Shown here one piece after another: positions 31,533 to 43,158 of a stretch of DNA of 64,000 bases. Every line of letters begins with the position of its first letter. Position 1 is the first letter of the stretch. The position numbers and the translations under genes were made by a program. The notes beneath the pieces were generated by a model. That model was given only the letters and a program-made list of their open reading frames with translations. It made no database searches and was not told the origin of the DNA. The stretch lies in assembly GCF_004664715.2 (NCBI RefSeq), contig NC_051075.1:31330504-31394503 (forward strand). The letters are read 5' to 3'. This stretch comes from Peromyscus leucopus. Lineage: Eukaryota > Chordata > Mammalia > Rodentia > Cricetidae.

Positions 31533-31894
31533 TACCCTTGTAGACAGAAGTTTCTGTCCCGCTTGGTCCCATAGCTGTTCAGTCCCAAATAAATATGCAG
31601 AAGCTTATATTAATTATAAACTGTTTGACCTATTGCTCAGGCATATTGCTAAATTAACCCATAATTCTTGTCTATGTTTAGCCACGTGGCTTGGCACCTT
31701 TTCTCAGTCCAGGATTCTCATCTTACTCCTCTGCATCTAGCTGGTGACTCTGTCTTTCCTCTTCCCAGCCTTCTCCTAGCCTGGTTACCCTGCCTAGACT
31801 TCCTGCCTAGCTACTGGCTAATCAGTGTTTTATTAAACCAATAGGGGTGACAAATCTTTATAGTATACAAGAGTGTTAACCCACAGCATAACCT
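31533..31894 (-). mobile_element. Solo LTR related to the TGCTGTGGG family
   Basis: Body 31,539-31,888 (350 bp); the reverse complement runs TGCTGTGGGTTAAC to TCTGTCTACA. It shares 'aataaaacactgattagcc', the 'agtagctaggcaggaagtc' block and 'gggttaatttagc' with the family at 36,391. Flanks TACCCT (31,533-31,538) and TAACCT (31,889-31,894) differ by one base and are the 6-bp target duplication. Confidence 0.85.
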
Positions 31895-32264
31895 AACATT
31901 CTATGCATACATAATTAACCAGAAAAAAAATGAAACCTCAAATTGCAGGAAACTTCCCCATAAAACAAGAAAACAAAGAAAATAATTTTATTATTGGATC
32001 TTGGTTAAACCAGAATGATATACATGACAGGAATTCCTCTGGCAAGTGGTTCTCAGCTTAGGATTCAGTGCTGGAAACAAAACCATTTTCCTCTGTTACC
32101 AGGAAATATAAGATCACTTTTGTAGGTTCTTGGTCTCATACATAAAACATCTGCCATTGCTGAAGCTATCTGATTTCTTGACTTGTAACTGAGGAAGTAA
32201 CTTTTCCCCCTTCTACCTCCCTCCTCCTGGCAACTGCTGAGATTCCAGCTTCACTAGCCTGTTT
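31895..32264. other. Unassigned DNA
   Basis: The start is likely the end of the old L1. The rest is not recognised. No gene. Confidence 0.35.
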
Positions 32265-32650
32265 TTGTCAATTTTTTTATTGAAAATAGTTTTTTTTCAT
32301 ACAATCTATTCTGATCATGATTTCCCCTCCCTCAACTCTTCCAAGATTCTCCCCACCCACCCAAATCCACATTCTTATTTTTCTCAGTAGAATACAAATA
32401 TAATATAAAATATAATATAAAATATTATATACTAAAATATAGTAAGATTTAAAAAAACTATAATAAAATGAGGCAAGCAAACTAACAGAAGAAAAACAAC
32501 TTAAAGAAAAAAACCAAAGAAATACATGTAAGAATACATATGTCTACACACACAGATATTCCATAAAAATACTATATAGGAAGCCATATCATTATATGCA
32601 AAAGACTTGTAAAGATAAAAAATAAAATTGCTACTTTCTGAGTCCATTTA
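32265..32650 (-). mobile_element. LINE-1 3' UTR fragment
   Basis: Minus-strand 3' end: 'tttattgaaaatagtttttt', 'catgatttcccctccctcaa', 'ccccacccacccaaatccac' and an A-rich middle, in the order seen in rodent L1 3' ends. 5'-truncated near 32,650. Confidence 0.65.
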
Positions 32651-33235
32651 AAAATTTTATATCAATAAAACCAAAAATAGTTGTAAAGGTACTCTCTGGC
32701 TCTGGTATCAATGACCTGATAAGAGTTGAAATTGTGCAGTTGTTATTGAAGCAGCTGAGCCAAATTTAGCTATTAACTCTTCATAATTCCTGCCACATAA
32801 TACATGTTTTCCTTGAAGATTTAGTGGGTATTTTCTCTACATTTAATATGTAATTTTGTTTGTCCCTTATTGGTTCCATGGCCTGGAAACTCAAAGGAAC
32901 TTATGAGAGCCCCTTGAGAATGGTAGATAAAAAAAGAGTTTGAGACCACTGCAGTGGGACTAGAGTGCCTGGATCAGGTAAGGAGGCAACAAGAGTATCC
33001 TTGTAAATTCAAGATGACTTTTGTTAATTAAAGAGTGTGTTCCTTGAAGCGTGGCTCCTCTTCCTGGCACTGCTCCTACCTACAGGATCACGGACTCCGG
33101 CAAACATTCTTGCATCAACAACTGCGATTGTTATACTCTCTAAGCCACAAAATACCAAGTGAAGTGCCAGTTCCCTCCAGCCTACAGACAGATCTAGAAA
33201 AAAACCAAACTTAACTCGAAAAAAAATGTCAATGT
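32651..33235. other. Unassigned DNA
   Basis: No clear repeat. 33,050-33,120 is briefly GC-richer, but without an open frame or splice pattern that I can defend. Confidence 0.35.
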
Positions 33236-33890
33236 GATGATGCCTAGCTATATTCTGCTACACTCACAGTTTGGTGCCTAGCCCAGTTGTCATCAGAGAG
33301 TCTTAATCCAGCAACTAATGGAAACAGATGCAGAGACCCACAGCCAAACATTGCCGGAGTTCCAGGAATCCTGCTTGAAGATCGGGAAGAAGGATTGTAG
33401 GAGCCAGAAGGGTCAAGGACATCACAAGAAAAACCAGAATCAAATAGTGTTGGCTCATAGAAGTTCACAGAGACTAAACTATCCACCAGGGAGCCTGAAT
33501 GGGCCTGATCTAGGCCCTCTGAACACATTACAGTTGTGTAGCTTGGTCTTCTTGTAGGATTCCTAACAAGGGAGCAGAGTCTGTTTCTGACTGTTTTTTT
33601 TTTTTTCCTGGCTTTTGGGACCCTATTCCTCACTGTGTTGCCTTGCTCAGTCTTAATAATAGGGGTGGTGCTTAGTCTTACTGCAAATTGATATGCCATG
33701 TTTTGTTGATATCCATGGGAGGCCTGCCCTTTTCTGAAGAGAAACAGAGGAGGATGGATTAGGAGGAGGCAGAGGAAAATTGGCAGTTGTGGGTAATCAG
33801 AGGAGAGGAGGGAGGGGAAACTGATACTAGGATATAAAATAAATAAATTTAAAATTTAAAAACAAAACAAAACAACAACAACAACAAAAA
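33236..33890 (+). mobile_element. Lx-type LINE-1 3' UTR
   Basis: Plus-strand L1 3' UTR with characteristic blocks 'ctaggccctctgaacacatt', 'acagttgtgtagcttggtct', 'gtggtgcttagtcttactgc', 'gatatgccatgttttgttga', a purine-rich end and an A-rich tail. The 151-codon minus-strand frame at 33,244-33,699 is its shadow. Confidence 0.85.
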
Positions 33891-34064
33891 AAAAAACTTG
33901 GACAGGAATGGTCTCTAAATTTCACCTTCCATCGAATAATTTAAAATGTCTCCACAATTCTAATAGAAGGGGAAATTGAGGTTTTAACAAACAAATCCAG
34001 TTGATGAAGTTCTTTCTGGTCAATTATGAGGTTGTGAGTTTGGATCAACAGTGTCCATGTGAAC

Positions 34065-34265
34065 TGCTGGGCACAGTGGTACATACATGCAATTCCTGTG
34101 CTGAGAATGCAGAGAAAAGAGGATCCCTGATTCAGTCTACTGAAGTTCAGGGTCTCAAACATAGTGTGAAGAGCAGTGGGGAATGAAACCTGATGTTGGC
34201 TTCTGGGCTTCTACTCATGTGCTCACACACACGTGTATAAATGCATATAGATGTAACAAAACACA
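34065..34265 (+). mobile_element. B4-type composite SINE
   Basis: B1-like left part ('gctgggcacagtggtacata', 'ctgtgctgagaatgcagaga') followed by the non-B1 right part 'cctgatgttggcttctgggc' and a CACACACA-like tail. This order is that of B4. Confidence 0.65.
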
Positions 34266-34417
34266 AAGACAAGATTACCTGAAAATTTTGAGTGCATGGT
34301 GCATGCCAATATTTAATATTCTTTGGTTACATGTATGAGACTGAAGATAATGATTCAGAAATAAAAATAAAATTTATGAGGTCATTAAATTGTCTTGAAA
34401 CTTATAAAAGTGTTTGA

Positions 34418-34622
34418 GAGATTTTTCAACTGTTCAGAGTGCTGACTGCTCTTTCAGAACACCAGGGATCACTTCCAGCACCAACATGGACTGCTCCCAA
34501 TCCACTTAACTCTTGTTTTGGAGGATTGGATCTGGCACCATTTCTTGGCCTTTGTTGGCAGGAAGTGTGCATAAGGCACAAATCTACACCTGCAGGAAAA
34601 CATTTGTACACATGAAATCAAA
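34418..34622 (+). mobile_element. B3-type SINE
   Basis: Decayed tRNA-like start 'gagagatttttcaactgttc', then 'gctgactgctctttcagaac', 'gatcacttccagcaccaaca'. The minus-strand frames over it are artefacts. Confidence 0.7.
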
Positions 34623-36055
34623 TCTTGAAATATATATATAGAGAGAAGTAGAACTGTAAGCCATGACATAGAGAAAAAAGGTTAGAGCATGGAATAGAGA
34701 CTTGGTTTGTTGTTTTATTATAGACTCTGTAAGGCCATGAAACAATTCTATAATATAAAAGATACTATGGATACTTTCTTAGTAGACTGGAAAAGAGTCT
34801 AAGTGTTTTAGCTAATCTTTTGTATTATATAAGCAGGGCTAATTTCATGCTGATTTCTAAAGGGAATTTTACATTTCTACATTCTCACTTTTTTCACGCC
34901 TCTGGGCTTTGGGATTGACTTTCTCTGTGGTAACTGACATATGCCAGTACATTGTTGGAATGCAGTCTGTACAAGAACCATGTCTAACATGTCCTACTGA
35001 ATCACTTATAAAGTCAAAGGAAATCATTTTAATCATACATTTCACCCAAACTTTGGATTGAATTTCTATTTCCACATACATGTCATAATCTTTGTAAGTT
35101 GAAATGTATACTCTGAATACATATTTGACAAATCTTGAAGTTAAGAGCCTAAAATTCAAATAATTAACAATAATTGAAGGCCATTGATTGCTGGGCAAAT
35201 TACCAGAAACAGCTCCTTTTTTTCCTTTTTTGTTGCACAGCTACAGATATGTCTTTTCAAAAGAAAAACATACATGTCAAAATACCAACTTTGAAATGGT
35301 CTTATGTCTCACTAAGTAATTTTAGATAGAACCCAGTCTTAATTCTGAAGGTATAAACTGGAAAGTAAATACCTTGATATTTCTCCTATTGGCCTTTGTA
35401 GAAACTTCTTTAGAAAAAAAATGTAGTATGTTCGTGCCTCCAGCCTCCAGTCTATCTAAGAATAGGTTCTGGGCCCTACTAATTCTTCCAGAAATGGGTT
35501 CCATCTTGTGCAGCAGGCCTTAAATATGATACAGTGAGTGGGTTAACACACCGATAACTTTTAAGTCACTGTGGCACTTGTGGTCCTCTCTTTCCATGGC
35601 AGTCATTACTGTAACTCGTCAGGTTCACTGTTTTCTACTGATGTTTATCATACTTTCTAGCACTGTGGAAGCTAGCCTGGAAGGATGAAGCTTCCAGACT
35701 AATTCCCACTTGATCTCCCCATATTTTATGAGTAAAATATCTCATGTCTTTAGCATTAGCATCTTAAAGTCTAATTCTGGAAAAGAACCAAAAACAAATG
35801 CAGTAGGTTATAATGTTTGGAATACCTATGGATCTCACTGGCCAATAACTCAAAAAGAAGTAACCCATTTCTTGTCAATGTTTTTATTAGTTGGCATGAG
35901 GTTTCTAGTTGGGACATTGTCACCCACTACAGACTAGTTCCATTTAAACTATTCTATATGTATATTTATCTGGGTACCTGGTTTCAATTCAGAAGTACCT
36001 GGGTTTCATGTGGCTTTTTACTTTTCTATTATTTATTTTTTGTTTGTTTATTTTT
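34623..36055. other. Unassigned DNA, no gene
   Basis: 1.4 kb with no recognised element. A 109-codon minus-strand frame at 34,869-35,198 and others nearby show no domain. Confidence 0.4.
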
Positions 36056-36160
36056 GAGACAGGGTTTCTCTGGTTGCCCTGGAACTCACTCTGTAGACCA
36101 ATTTGGCCTTGAAGTCAGAGAACTGCCTGCCTTGAAGGTATCACCACCATCGCCCAGCCT
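36056..36160 (-). mobile_element. B1 SINE, partly deleted
   Basis: Minus-strand B1 with internal deletions, T-rich tail at 36,020-36,055. Similar flanks 'atgtggctttttact' (36,007) and 'atgtggttttttcaa' (36,163) look like a decayed target duplication. Confidence 0.85.
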
Positions 36161-36199
36161 TTATGTGGTTTTTTCAAAAGTTCTTCAGTATCAGTTATT

Positions 36200-37010
36200 C
36201 CTCCCTATCTTCTGTCATCCATCTCCCACCACAGCTAATCCTTTCTTCTCTATGATACCCTTATTCCTTTACAGCACTGCATTCAGTTTCCCCTCCTTTG
36301 GGATTCTCCACCTTATGGTACCATAGTAGTTTCTTGATCTCTATGAGTATACAAAATAAAGCATATATATTTAAAAAACTCAAAGGTTATTGCTGTGGGA
36401 TATTCTGTATGTCAAATATGTTGCTCTGATTGGTTAATAAATAAAACACTGATTGGCCAGTAGCCAGGCAGGAAGTATAGGTGGGACAAACAGAGAAGAG
36501 AATTCTGGGAAGTGGAAGGCTGAGGCAGAAAAAGATGCTGCCAGCCACCGCCATGACAAGCAACATGTAAAAGATACTGGTAAACCACAAGCCATGTGGC
36601 AACTTATAGACTAATAGAAACGGGTTAATTTAAGATATAAGAACAGATAGCAAGAAACCTGCTACCGCCATACAGTTTGTAAATAATATAAGCATCTGTG
36701 TGTTTATTTTATAAGTGGGCTGTTGAACTGTCAGAGATTGGTGGAACCCGGAGAGAAAGCTCTCCAGCTACAGGTTATATATTTACAAAAGAAAATGTGA
36801 CATTTATCTTTCTGAGCCTGGGTTGCCTCATTCAAAATGTTGTTTACAAGTGATATTTATTTATCTATGGGATTCATTATTTCATGTTTAACAGCTGAAT
36901 AATATTCCATTTGGAATATGCATTATTATTCATCCACCAGTTGATGCACATTTAGACTTTTTTCATTTCCTGGCTATTATGAATAGAGCAGCAACGAACA
37001 TTGATGGTCA
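36200..37010 (-). mobile_element. Old LINE-1 split by an LTR
   Basis: Minus-strand L1: decayed ORF2 end at 36,790-37,010 ('cagctgaataatattccatt', 'cctggctattatgaatagag') and 3' UTR at 36,200-36,390. The LTR at 36,391-36,772 sits between them. Removing it and one TSD copy restores continuity. Confidence 0.72.
36385..36778 (+). mobile_element. Solo LTR, TGCTGTGGGA family, 6-bp TSD
   Basis: Body 36,391-36,772 (382 bp), TGCTGTGGGATATT to CCAGCTACA, flanked by GGTTAT at 36,385-36,390 and 36,773-36,778. Contains 'aataaataaaacactgattg', 'gccaggcaggaagtatagg' and 'gggttaatttaagatataag'. Six-base target duplications are typical of ERV2/ERVK-class elements. I recognise the family as the cricetid-abundant mys/MYSERV type. 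It is the best-preserved copy of four here and can serve as the reference. Confidence 0.92.
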
Positions 37011-37512
37011 ATTATCTCAGCAACAGGGCAAATGGCTATAAAATGGAGGTTTTAATGCAAAATTACGCATCAACGCTTAGATTTTATACAATTCAGTATG
37101 GCCATACTAATGTCATTAAATAAATTTAATTTTTTACTCAAATTTTAAATTAATTAATTAATTTACTTTTTTACTTATGTAGAAATAGGGATTTTTACCT
37201 ACAATTGCAGATGTCTGATACAAGTATTTAAGAGTGGAGCAAAATTAGAAGCCTTCTTCTATATTTTCTGTTTTATACACTATGTGCTTTATATTTTGTT
37301 AATTTTTGAGACATGCTTTTGCTAATTTACTGCTTCAAACTTTGGACTTTAGAGATATTGATTTTATCTGTCAGTGGCATGGATTACAAGCTTGGGTCAG
37401 CAGGACAAGAGCTTTTACTACTGATAGAAAACTCTGTGGAGACAATGAGACCGAAAAGACTCCACCTTTCTTCACATCTTGGGACTCTACATTTGTTAGG
37501 TAATGAATTTTG

Positions 37513-37513
<1 letters not shown>
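37011..37513. other. Unassigned AT-rich DNA
   Basis: No gene. Includes 'aattaattaattaattta' simple sequence near 37,150. Confidence 0.4.
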
Positions 37514-37592
<79 letters not shown>

Positions 37593-37660
37593 GTGTTGTT
37601 TAGTTTTGTTTTGTTTTGTTTTCTTTTGTTTTGTTTTGTTTTGTTTTGTTTTGTTTAGAG
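37514..37660. repeat. Compound (TC)n(TG)n(TTTTG)n tract
   Basis: Pure TC (37,514-37,547), pure TG (37,547-37,592), then TTTTG pentamers that form the tail side of the adjoining B1. Confidence 0.96.
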
Positions 37661-37779
37661 ACAGGGTTTCTCTGTGTAGTTTTGGTGTCTGTCCTGGATC
37701 TACTCAAACTCACAGAGATCCTTCTGGTTCTGCCTCACAAGTGCTGGGATTAAAGGCATGCTCCACCACCACCCAGCCT
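37658..37779 (-). mobile_element. B1 SINE
   Basis: Minus-strand B1 with a short deletion in the middle ('ctgtcctggatctactcaaa'). The tail is the TTTTG array. Flanks 'attttgtatctct' (37,507) and 'attttgtctctta' (37,782) may be a decayed target duplication spanning the microsatellite. Confidence 0.9.
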
Positions 37780-37827
37780 GTATTTTGTCTCTTACGTTGA
37801 TGTCTTGATATCTTGATATCTATTAGC

Positions 37828-38271
37828 TTCCAAAGTGTACTAGATAGTTTTATGTCCACTTGACACAGGCTAGAGTCAGCTGAAAGGGGCTCAATTGCCT
37901 CCATAGGATCAGGCTGTAGGCATTTTCTTAATTAGTGAATGATGTGGAAAAATCATGCCCATTTGTGTGTGGTGCCATTCATGGGCTGGTGATCCTGAGT
38001 TCTCTAAGAAAGCAAGCTGAATTAACCACAAGGAGCCAGCCAATGACAACACTGGTCCAGAACTCTGCGTCAGGTCCTACCTCCAGGTTACTGCCCAGTT
38101 TGACTTCCTGTCCTGACTTTCTTCAATGATGGACTGCAATGTGGAAGTGTAAACTAAATAAACCCTTTCCCTCCTCAAATTCCTTTTGTTTTCTTTTGTT
38201 TTTGTTTGTTTGTTTGCTTGTTTGTTCTTTTGTTTTCTTTTTATCATAGCAATAACAACCCTGCCAGCTGG
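37828..38271 (+). mobile_element. MaLR-like or other old LTR-type repeat
   Basis: Same order of blocks as 31,055-31,432: 'gtccacttgacacaggctag', 'ttcttaattagtgaatgatg', 'ggctggtgatcctgagttct', 'gtggaagtgtaaactaaata' with AATAAA. Ends 'catagcaataacaaccctg', where a B1 follows. Confidence 0.6.
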
Positions 38272-38414
38272 GTGGTGGTGGCACATGCCTTTACAGAGGC
38301 AGGTGGATATCTGTGAGTTTGAGGCCAGCCTGGGCTACAGAATAAGTTCCAGGAAAGGCACAAAGCTACACACAGAAACCCCGTCTCGAAAAACAAAACA
38401 AAACAAAACAAAAA
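38272..38414 (+). mobile_element. B1 SINE with internal deletion
   Basis: Plus-strand B1. The segment between 'gcacatgccttta' and 'cagaggcaggtggatat' is missing about 15 bases. A-rich AAAACAAAAC tail. Flanking 'ccctgcc' and 'acctgcc' suggest a short target duplication. Confidence 0.9.
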
Positions 38415-40560
38415 ACCTGCCTAAGACATGTTAAATTGTATAAGCAAAAAACTAAAAATTAGGGGGAAAAGCATGTTGAATCCAAAACAAGATCAGATAT
38501 AAAATCAGAATGCACTTCTGTATATATCATACTGCATGAATTTTTTGGAGGGCCTAGAATTTGCCATCACCATGCATGTTTGTGTCTTTACTTAGGTAGT
38601 ATTGTATTTTGTTGATAGATGTCAATCCCTTTTGCTTTGGTGCTTTTACAAATACCTCGTCTCTATATTCTAAATTTCTTTCACATACCAACTTCAGTAC
38701 ATTTAACACATTTTTATTCTTAGGTGACTTTCATAAGTCTGTTGTCTGTGACATCAGATGGATGTTCAACAGCATCCCTTCTTTCTCCTGTTACCGGTAT
38801 GCACTGTTTTAAAAAGGGCTTTCTTTCCTAATCTTTGCTTAACATTTTTAACATCTTGACTTGCTTCTCATCCACTAAAAGAAATATTTAAGTCAGTAAT
38901 TTAGATCCATTCTGTCTAAGATCCCAAGTTTTGCTCTGCTATATAACCCTAGCTAAATTACTTCATCTCATTTTATTTGCTTATTTTGTATGGAAAAAAT
39001 GTTTCCTATCTCATTCGGCACTTAATAAAATCCCAAGTAGATAACCTGAAACAGATAGTAACTGAGTACACAGAAAATATCAAAAAATAATTTTTTTCTG
39101 AGCAGTCACTTTCTTTTTTGACTGTTTGGGGAGATTGTTATTATTATTATTGTTGTTGTTGTTATTACTGAAGACAGTATTGGATGGACACACTCTTTCC
39201 TTAAGAAAATAATAGTTAGCAATTAGCTAATACACCAGCAGATAGACATCTCCAGAAGGGTGGTAAAGTCAGTAAGTTCCAGCCTTTCTGGTACATGAGC
39301 CAATGAAAGCATTCAAACAGTGTGTTGATCAATCAACTTCGATATTCCAATTCTATTACTCTAATGTAGATAGATAAAATCTCATTCCGGTGTTTCTGCT
39401 TCCCACTTGCTCCATCTCCAACAGTGTTTTAGATTATGAACCAGAAGGGTGGTAAATAAATAATTTCCTGTTAGAAGAATTTTGAGAGCCCTTTTGCCAC
39501 TCTAAAACTGAAGACAGATCCTCACTTTGAGGAGACCAGCCATGTATTTGTGTTTCATGTTGTCTTTATGTGCTATTTTGTTGAAGATGATTCCTTCAAA
39601 TTTTGTTATCTTTTGCCATAAAACAATATTTAGTATTTCTCTCTATATATAGTATAGGACATAAATTTTAAAATGTTAGATAAACACAGTATCAAAATAG
39701 TGATTTCTCACATGTCCATGTTTGATGTCTGTATGACTTTTAAGTTAGTGAACAAGAAACTATTTCTTAAAATTTTGTCTCTTGAAATTATACCAGTATT
39801 AACACTCTTTATAAATAGCATTTTCCAGTGTTCCTAATTATGTTTACTCTCTAAGAAACCATGTTGCAAAAATCACATGCTTCATAAAGAGTAATGACTT
39901 CATAACACAGCTTTTTTATTAGCATATCTTATTTGCCCACTAATTACAAAGTTTTTCTGCTAAAAACAACATTTTACAAATATCTATGCTTAGCAGAAAT
40001 CGCAGCACATATTTGGCATACAAAATATGCTTGTTAATTAAAGCAGTATAGAAAATATAATTTAAAAATTTTAAAACACTTTAACCAAGTATTAAATATG
40101 TCTTAGGAGGGAAGTTAAATATTGAGTCATTATTTTATCTTGAGAAACTAATAAAAATAAAATATATGATACTTCCAAAGTAAAGTGTCTGAAATTAGTC
40201 ATGATTTATGGGATTATTTAGGGCCACATACTAATTTTTCTCATAGTGCTTCTTTGAATTTCACAATTTCAGAAAGAGTTATTCAATCCCTGTCATGTGG
40301 TTGAATTTTTATACCTATTAATCCCAGCTCTTGATATTTAGTGACACAATAGAAAACAGAATTTTGTTAAAACAAGGGCTAATTATCACATTCAATTGGT
40401 GTTTCTAACAATACTAATTTTGGGGTTTGTATATCTTGAAAAATAAACAGACATGAAGAAAATCTCATATAGATTTCTTTCATTTTTAATATATTTTGGC
40501 TAAATAAATGTGATTTTTCACTTACGTTATTTCTCCTTTTGTGCTAGTTTTTACCTTTTT
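38415..40560. other. Repeat-poor AT-rich block
   Basis: 2.1 kb without a recognised repeat or gene, apart from (TTA/TTG)n simple sequence near 39,136-39,166. Rich in TAAT/ATTA motifs at 39,900-40,260. A candidate for conserved non-coding sequence (see findings). Confidence 0.45.
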
Positions 40561-41560
40561 GTTACTTATTTGAGAATTCTGTACAACATGATTTGATCAC
40601 ATCCATCCCTCTCTCACATTCTCCCAGGCCCACCCAACCTTCCCCACATACTGAAATCTGTGTCCTTGAACATAAAAAGTCAAAAGCAATCAAGCAAACA
40701 AAAGTCAAGTATTTTGGTAGCACTCTTACACTCTTGGATGTATAAGCTTCCATTGGAATATAGTCAACCTGCCAGGGACAACAGCTTTTAAGAAAATTGA
40801 CTCTCTCAACAGCTACCAGTTACCAATAGCTCTATAGCTATTGGTAGAACTAAGTGAACAACTCCATTCTCTATGCTAGGATTTATTTTTTTAACTTGAA
40901 ATTGTTCAGGTCTTGTCTTGTCTCAAATACTGTAGATTTATATGTGCAACTCCCCTGCTGTGTCTGGAAAACAGTTTCCTTATAGCCTTCCACTGCCTAT
41001 GGGTCTTACCATCCTTTTGCTTCTCCTGTGCAAATATCCCTGAGCCTTGGAGGAAGGTGCAGTCTGGAGAATAGATGTCCATTTCAGAGCTGAGAATCCA
41101 CAGATTCTTGTTGGAAGCACTTCGACCAGCTATGGGTTACTGTGTTATTCACAATATACTGTGAAAAAATAAGCTTCTCTGACATTGCACTATTCTATGG
41201 TTACAACAATAAGTCATTAGTAGTTGGTTTAATACCAGGTCCAGTTTGTGGCCCCAATATTGGTACCAGGTACCAACTCTGTACCTGACTTTAAATGTAA
41301 TCAAAATGTGATTGGTTACTCCCACTTCAGTCTAACCACTATTGCACCATTGCACAAAGGCAACGTACCTTACCAGGTTGATGGTTATTGCTGCTTGTGT
41401 GGTTCATAGCTGGGTCAGATTAATGATTACTTTTCTGCTCTGGGAGCATATATAGCACTTTTTTATTATTATGAAAGCTATCCAGTAGGAATGAAGTTTC
41501 CAGATTAATATCACCTTAATTTCTTTAAGCTCTGTGATTCAAATATCTAATGTCTTCAAA
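40561..41560 (-). mobile_element. Lx-type LINE-1 untranslated remnant
   Basis: Minus-strand copy collinear with 10,090-11,138 in several blocks ('cctgagccttggaggaaggt', 'agcacttcgaccagctatgg', 'ggttactcccacttcagtct'). No coding capacity. Confidence 0.55.
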
Positions 41561-41566
41561 AACAGT

Positions 41567-41690
41567 CTTTTTTTTCCTTTTATTTTAATTTACAATACCA
41601 TTCAGTTCTACATAACAGCCACAGATTCCCTTGTTCTCCCCCTTCCTGCCCCCCTTCCCTTCCCCCCAGCCCATGCCCCATCAAATTATT
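41567..41690 (-). mobile_element. LINE-1 3' end fragment
   Basis: Reverse complement of the L1 3' terminus: 'cataacagccacagattccc', then C-rich 'ccccccttcccttcccccc', the same G-rich tract seen at 24,682-24,741. Confidence 0.8.
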
Positions 41691-42126
41691 TGTTATAGTG
41701 CATTGCTTCTAAAGTAATGAATATTAATAGAAATATTTTATAAAATGAAATGGATTAACAAGGGTATACATGAAGTAAACCAAGGGATATGAAAAGTTAT
41801 TTACACAAGTATATAATCAAGTATTTCATTTTAATTATTTAAAGGTCATTAAAAATAATAACTTTAATGAGTATTAATGTTTATGAGGAGATACAGTATA
41901 TATGTTAATGTTAAGCCATATTTATAATTATTCAAACACAGGGACTTGATCAACATGTATGTACTATATAACTATATTATTTTCTTCATGCCTTCAAAAT
42001 CTAGAAAAATAATATTTAAACCCCTTACATGCACTTAATGATGAGTATGAACATTCACACATACATGGAGAGAAGAGTCATTCCCTTCAAGTATGCATAG
42101 CACATGTTAAAAACAAAACTTTATTT
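41691..42126. other. Unassigned AT-rich DNA
   Basis: No recognised element or gene. Confidence 0.4.
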
Positions 42127-42277
42127 GAGGCTGGGGAGATGGCTGAGTGATTAAGAGCATTTCTCAGCTCACACAGGGTTGCTCACAAATGAACATCAAT
42201 AATTCTATTTCCAGGGGATCTGATGCCCTCTTCTGACTTTCTTGGCTCCTGAAGGCACTCAGGTACACACACAGAAA

Positions 42278-42322
<45 letters not shown>

Positions 42323-42445
42323 TTACATACATACACATACACTGACACACACATGCCCACATATACAGATACATGCCCACACACATGCACTCCCTTACAT
42401 ACATATACATACACATTAGCATTAAATAAATCTTTTAAACATAAC
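42127..42445 (+). mobile_element. B3-type SINE with expanded (AC)n
   Basis: tRNA-like start 'ggctggggagatggctgagt' and 'gattaagagcatttctcagc', body 'ggggatctgatgccctcttc', then a 42-base AC run (42,279-42,320) and 'attaaataaatctttt' tail. Flanks 'aaaactttattt' and 'ataacattattt' may be the target duplication. Confidence 0.87.
42279..42320. repeat. (AC)n microsatellite
   Basis: 21 uninterrupted AC units grown from the A/C-rich end of the SINE. Confidence 0.97.
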
Positions 42446-42472
42446 ATTATTTATGTGTTGAGATTATATACT

Positions 42473-42915
42473 TTTTATTGTAGATGTAAACAACCGCCTT
42501 ATTAAAATAAGAAACACAGAACCAATGTAAAAGAGAAACCTGAGAGGTCAGAGCTCAGAGCTAAAATCTTACCTTCTGCAGTGCTCCTAGCTTCCCAAAA
42601 AGAGAGCTACTTCCTGTGTGTCTGTCTTTAAATAGTCTTTCTGTTCTGCCTTCTCATTGGTTGTAAACCCAAACACATGACTGCCAGTAAGTACCCCCCT
42701 CCAGGTCTTAAAGGTCTATGTCTGCAAGGCTGGCTGTATCCTTGAACACACAGAGATCTACCTAGCTCTTCTACCAAGTGCTGGGATTAAAGGCATCTGC
42801 CACCACCACCACGCTCTTGTTATGGCTCTAATAGCTCTGACCCCCGGGCAACTTTATTTAGTAACATACAATGAAAATCACATTTCAGTACAAATAAAAT
42901 ACCACCATATTTTAT
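42473..42915 (-). mobile_element. Solo LTR with B1-derived block, 6-bp TSD
   Basis: Body 42,479-42,909 (431 bp) between two TTTTAT copies (42,473-42,478 and 42,910-42,915). Same family as 29,827-30,329. In sense it has a B1-like segment ('ttaatcccagcacttggtag'), then 'gactatttaaagac', a possible TATA-type promoter, and it ends in a diverged TCTACA. The B1-like segment is a shared part of the family, not a separate insertion. Confidence 0.9.
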
Positions 42916-42941
42916 ATTTCTGTACAAGAGAAATGTCTATA

Positions 42942-43156
42942 TTTGGGGCTAGCAGGATGCCTCAGCTGATAAAATAATGGTCATCACCATCCTATAAACT
43001 TAGTCACTTGAGTTCAATACCTGGGTTTCATGTAAAGGTGGAATGAGAGAACTGATTCCACAGAGTTGTCTTCCAAGCTCCACAACCAATTTGTGACATA
43101 CCAGCCCCATCTCAGACATACTCACTTCTAACAAAGAAAAATAAATAAATGTATAA
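42942..43156 (+). mobile_element. B4/RSINE-type SINE
   Basis: 'ggggctagcaggatgcctca', 'cttgagttcaatacctgggt', 'ggtggaatgagagaactgat', 'gagttgtcttccaagctcca' and an AATAAATAAATG tail give the full order of this tRNA-derived SINE. Confidence 0.8.
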
Positions 43157-43158
43157 AT

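Noticed and set aside
33244..33699. 151-codon minus-strand frame
   Set aside because: Antisense to a recognised Lx-type L1 3' UTR.
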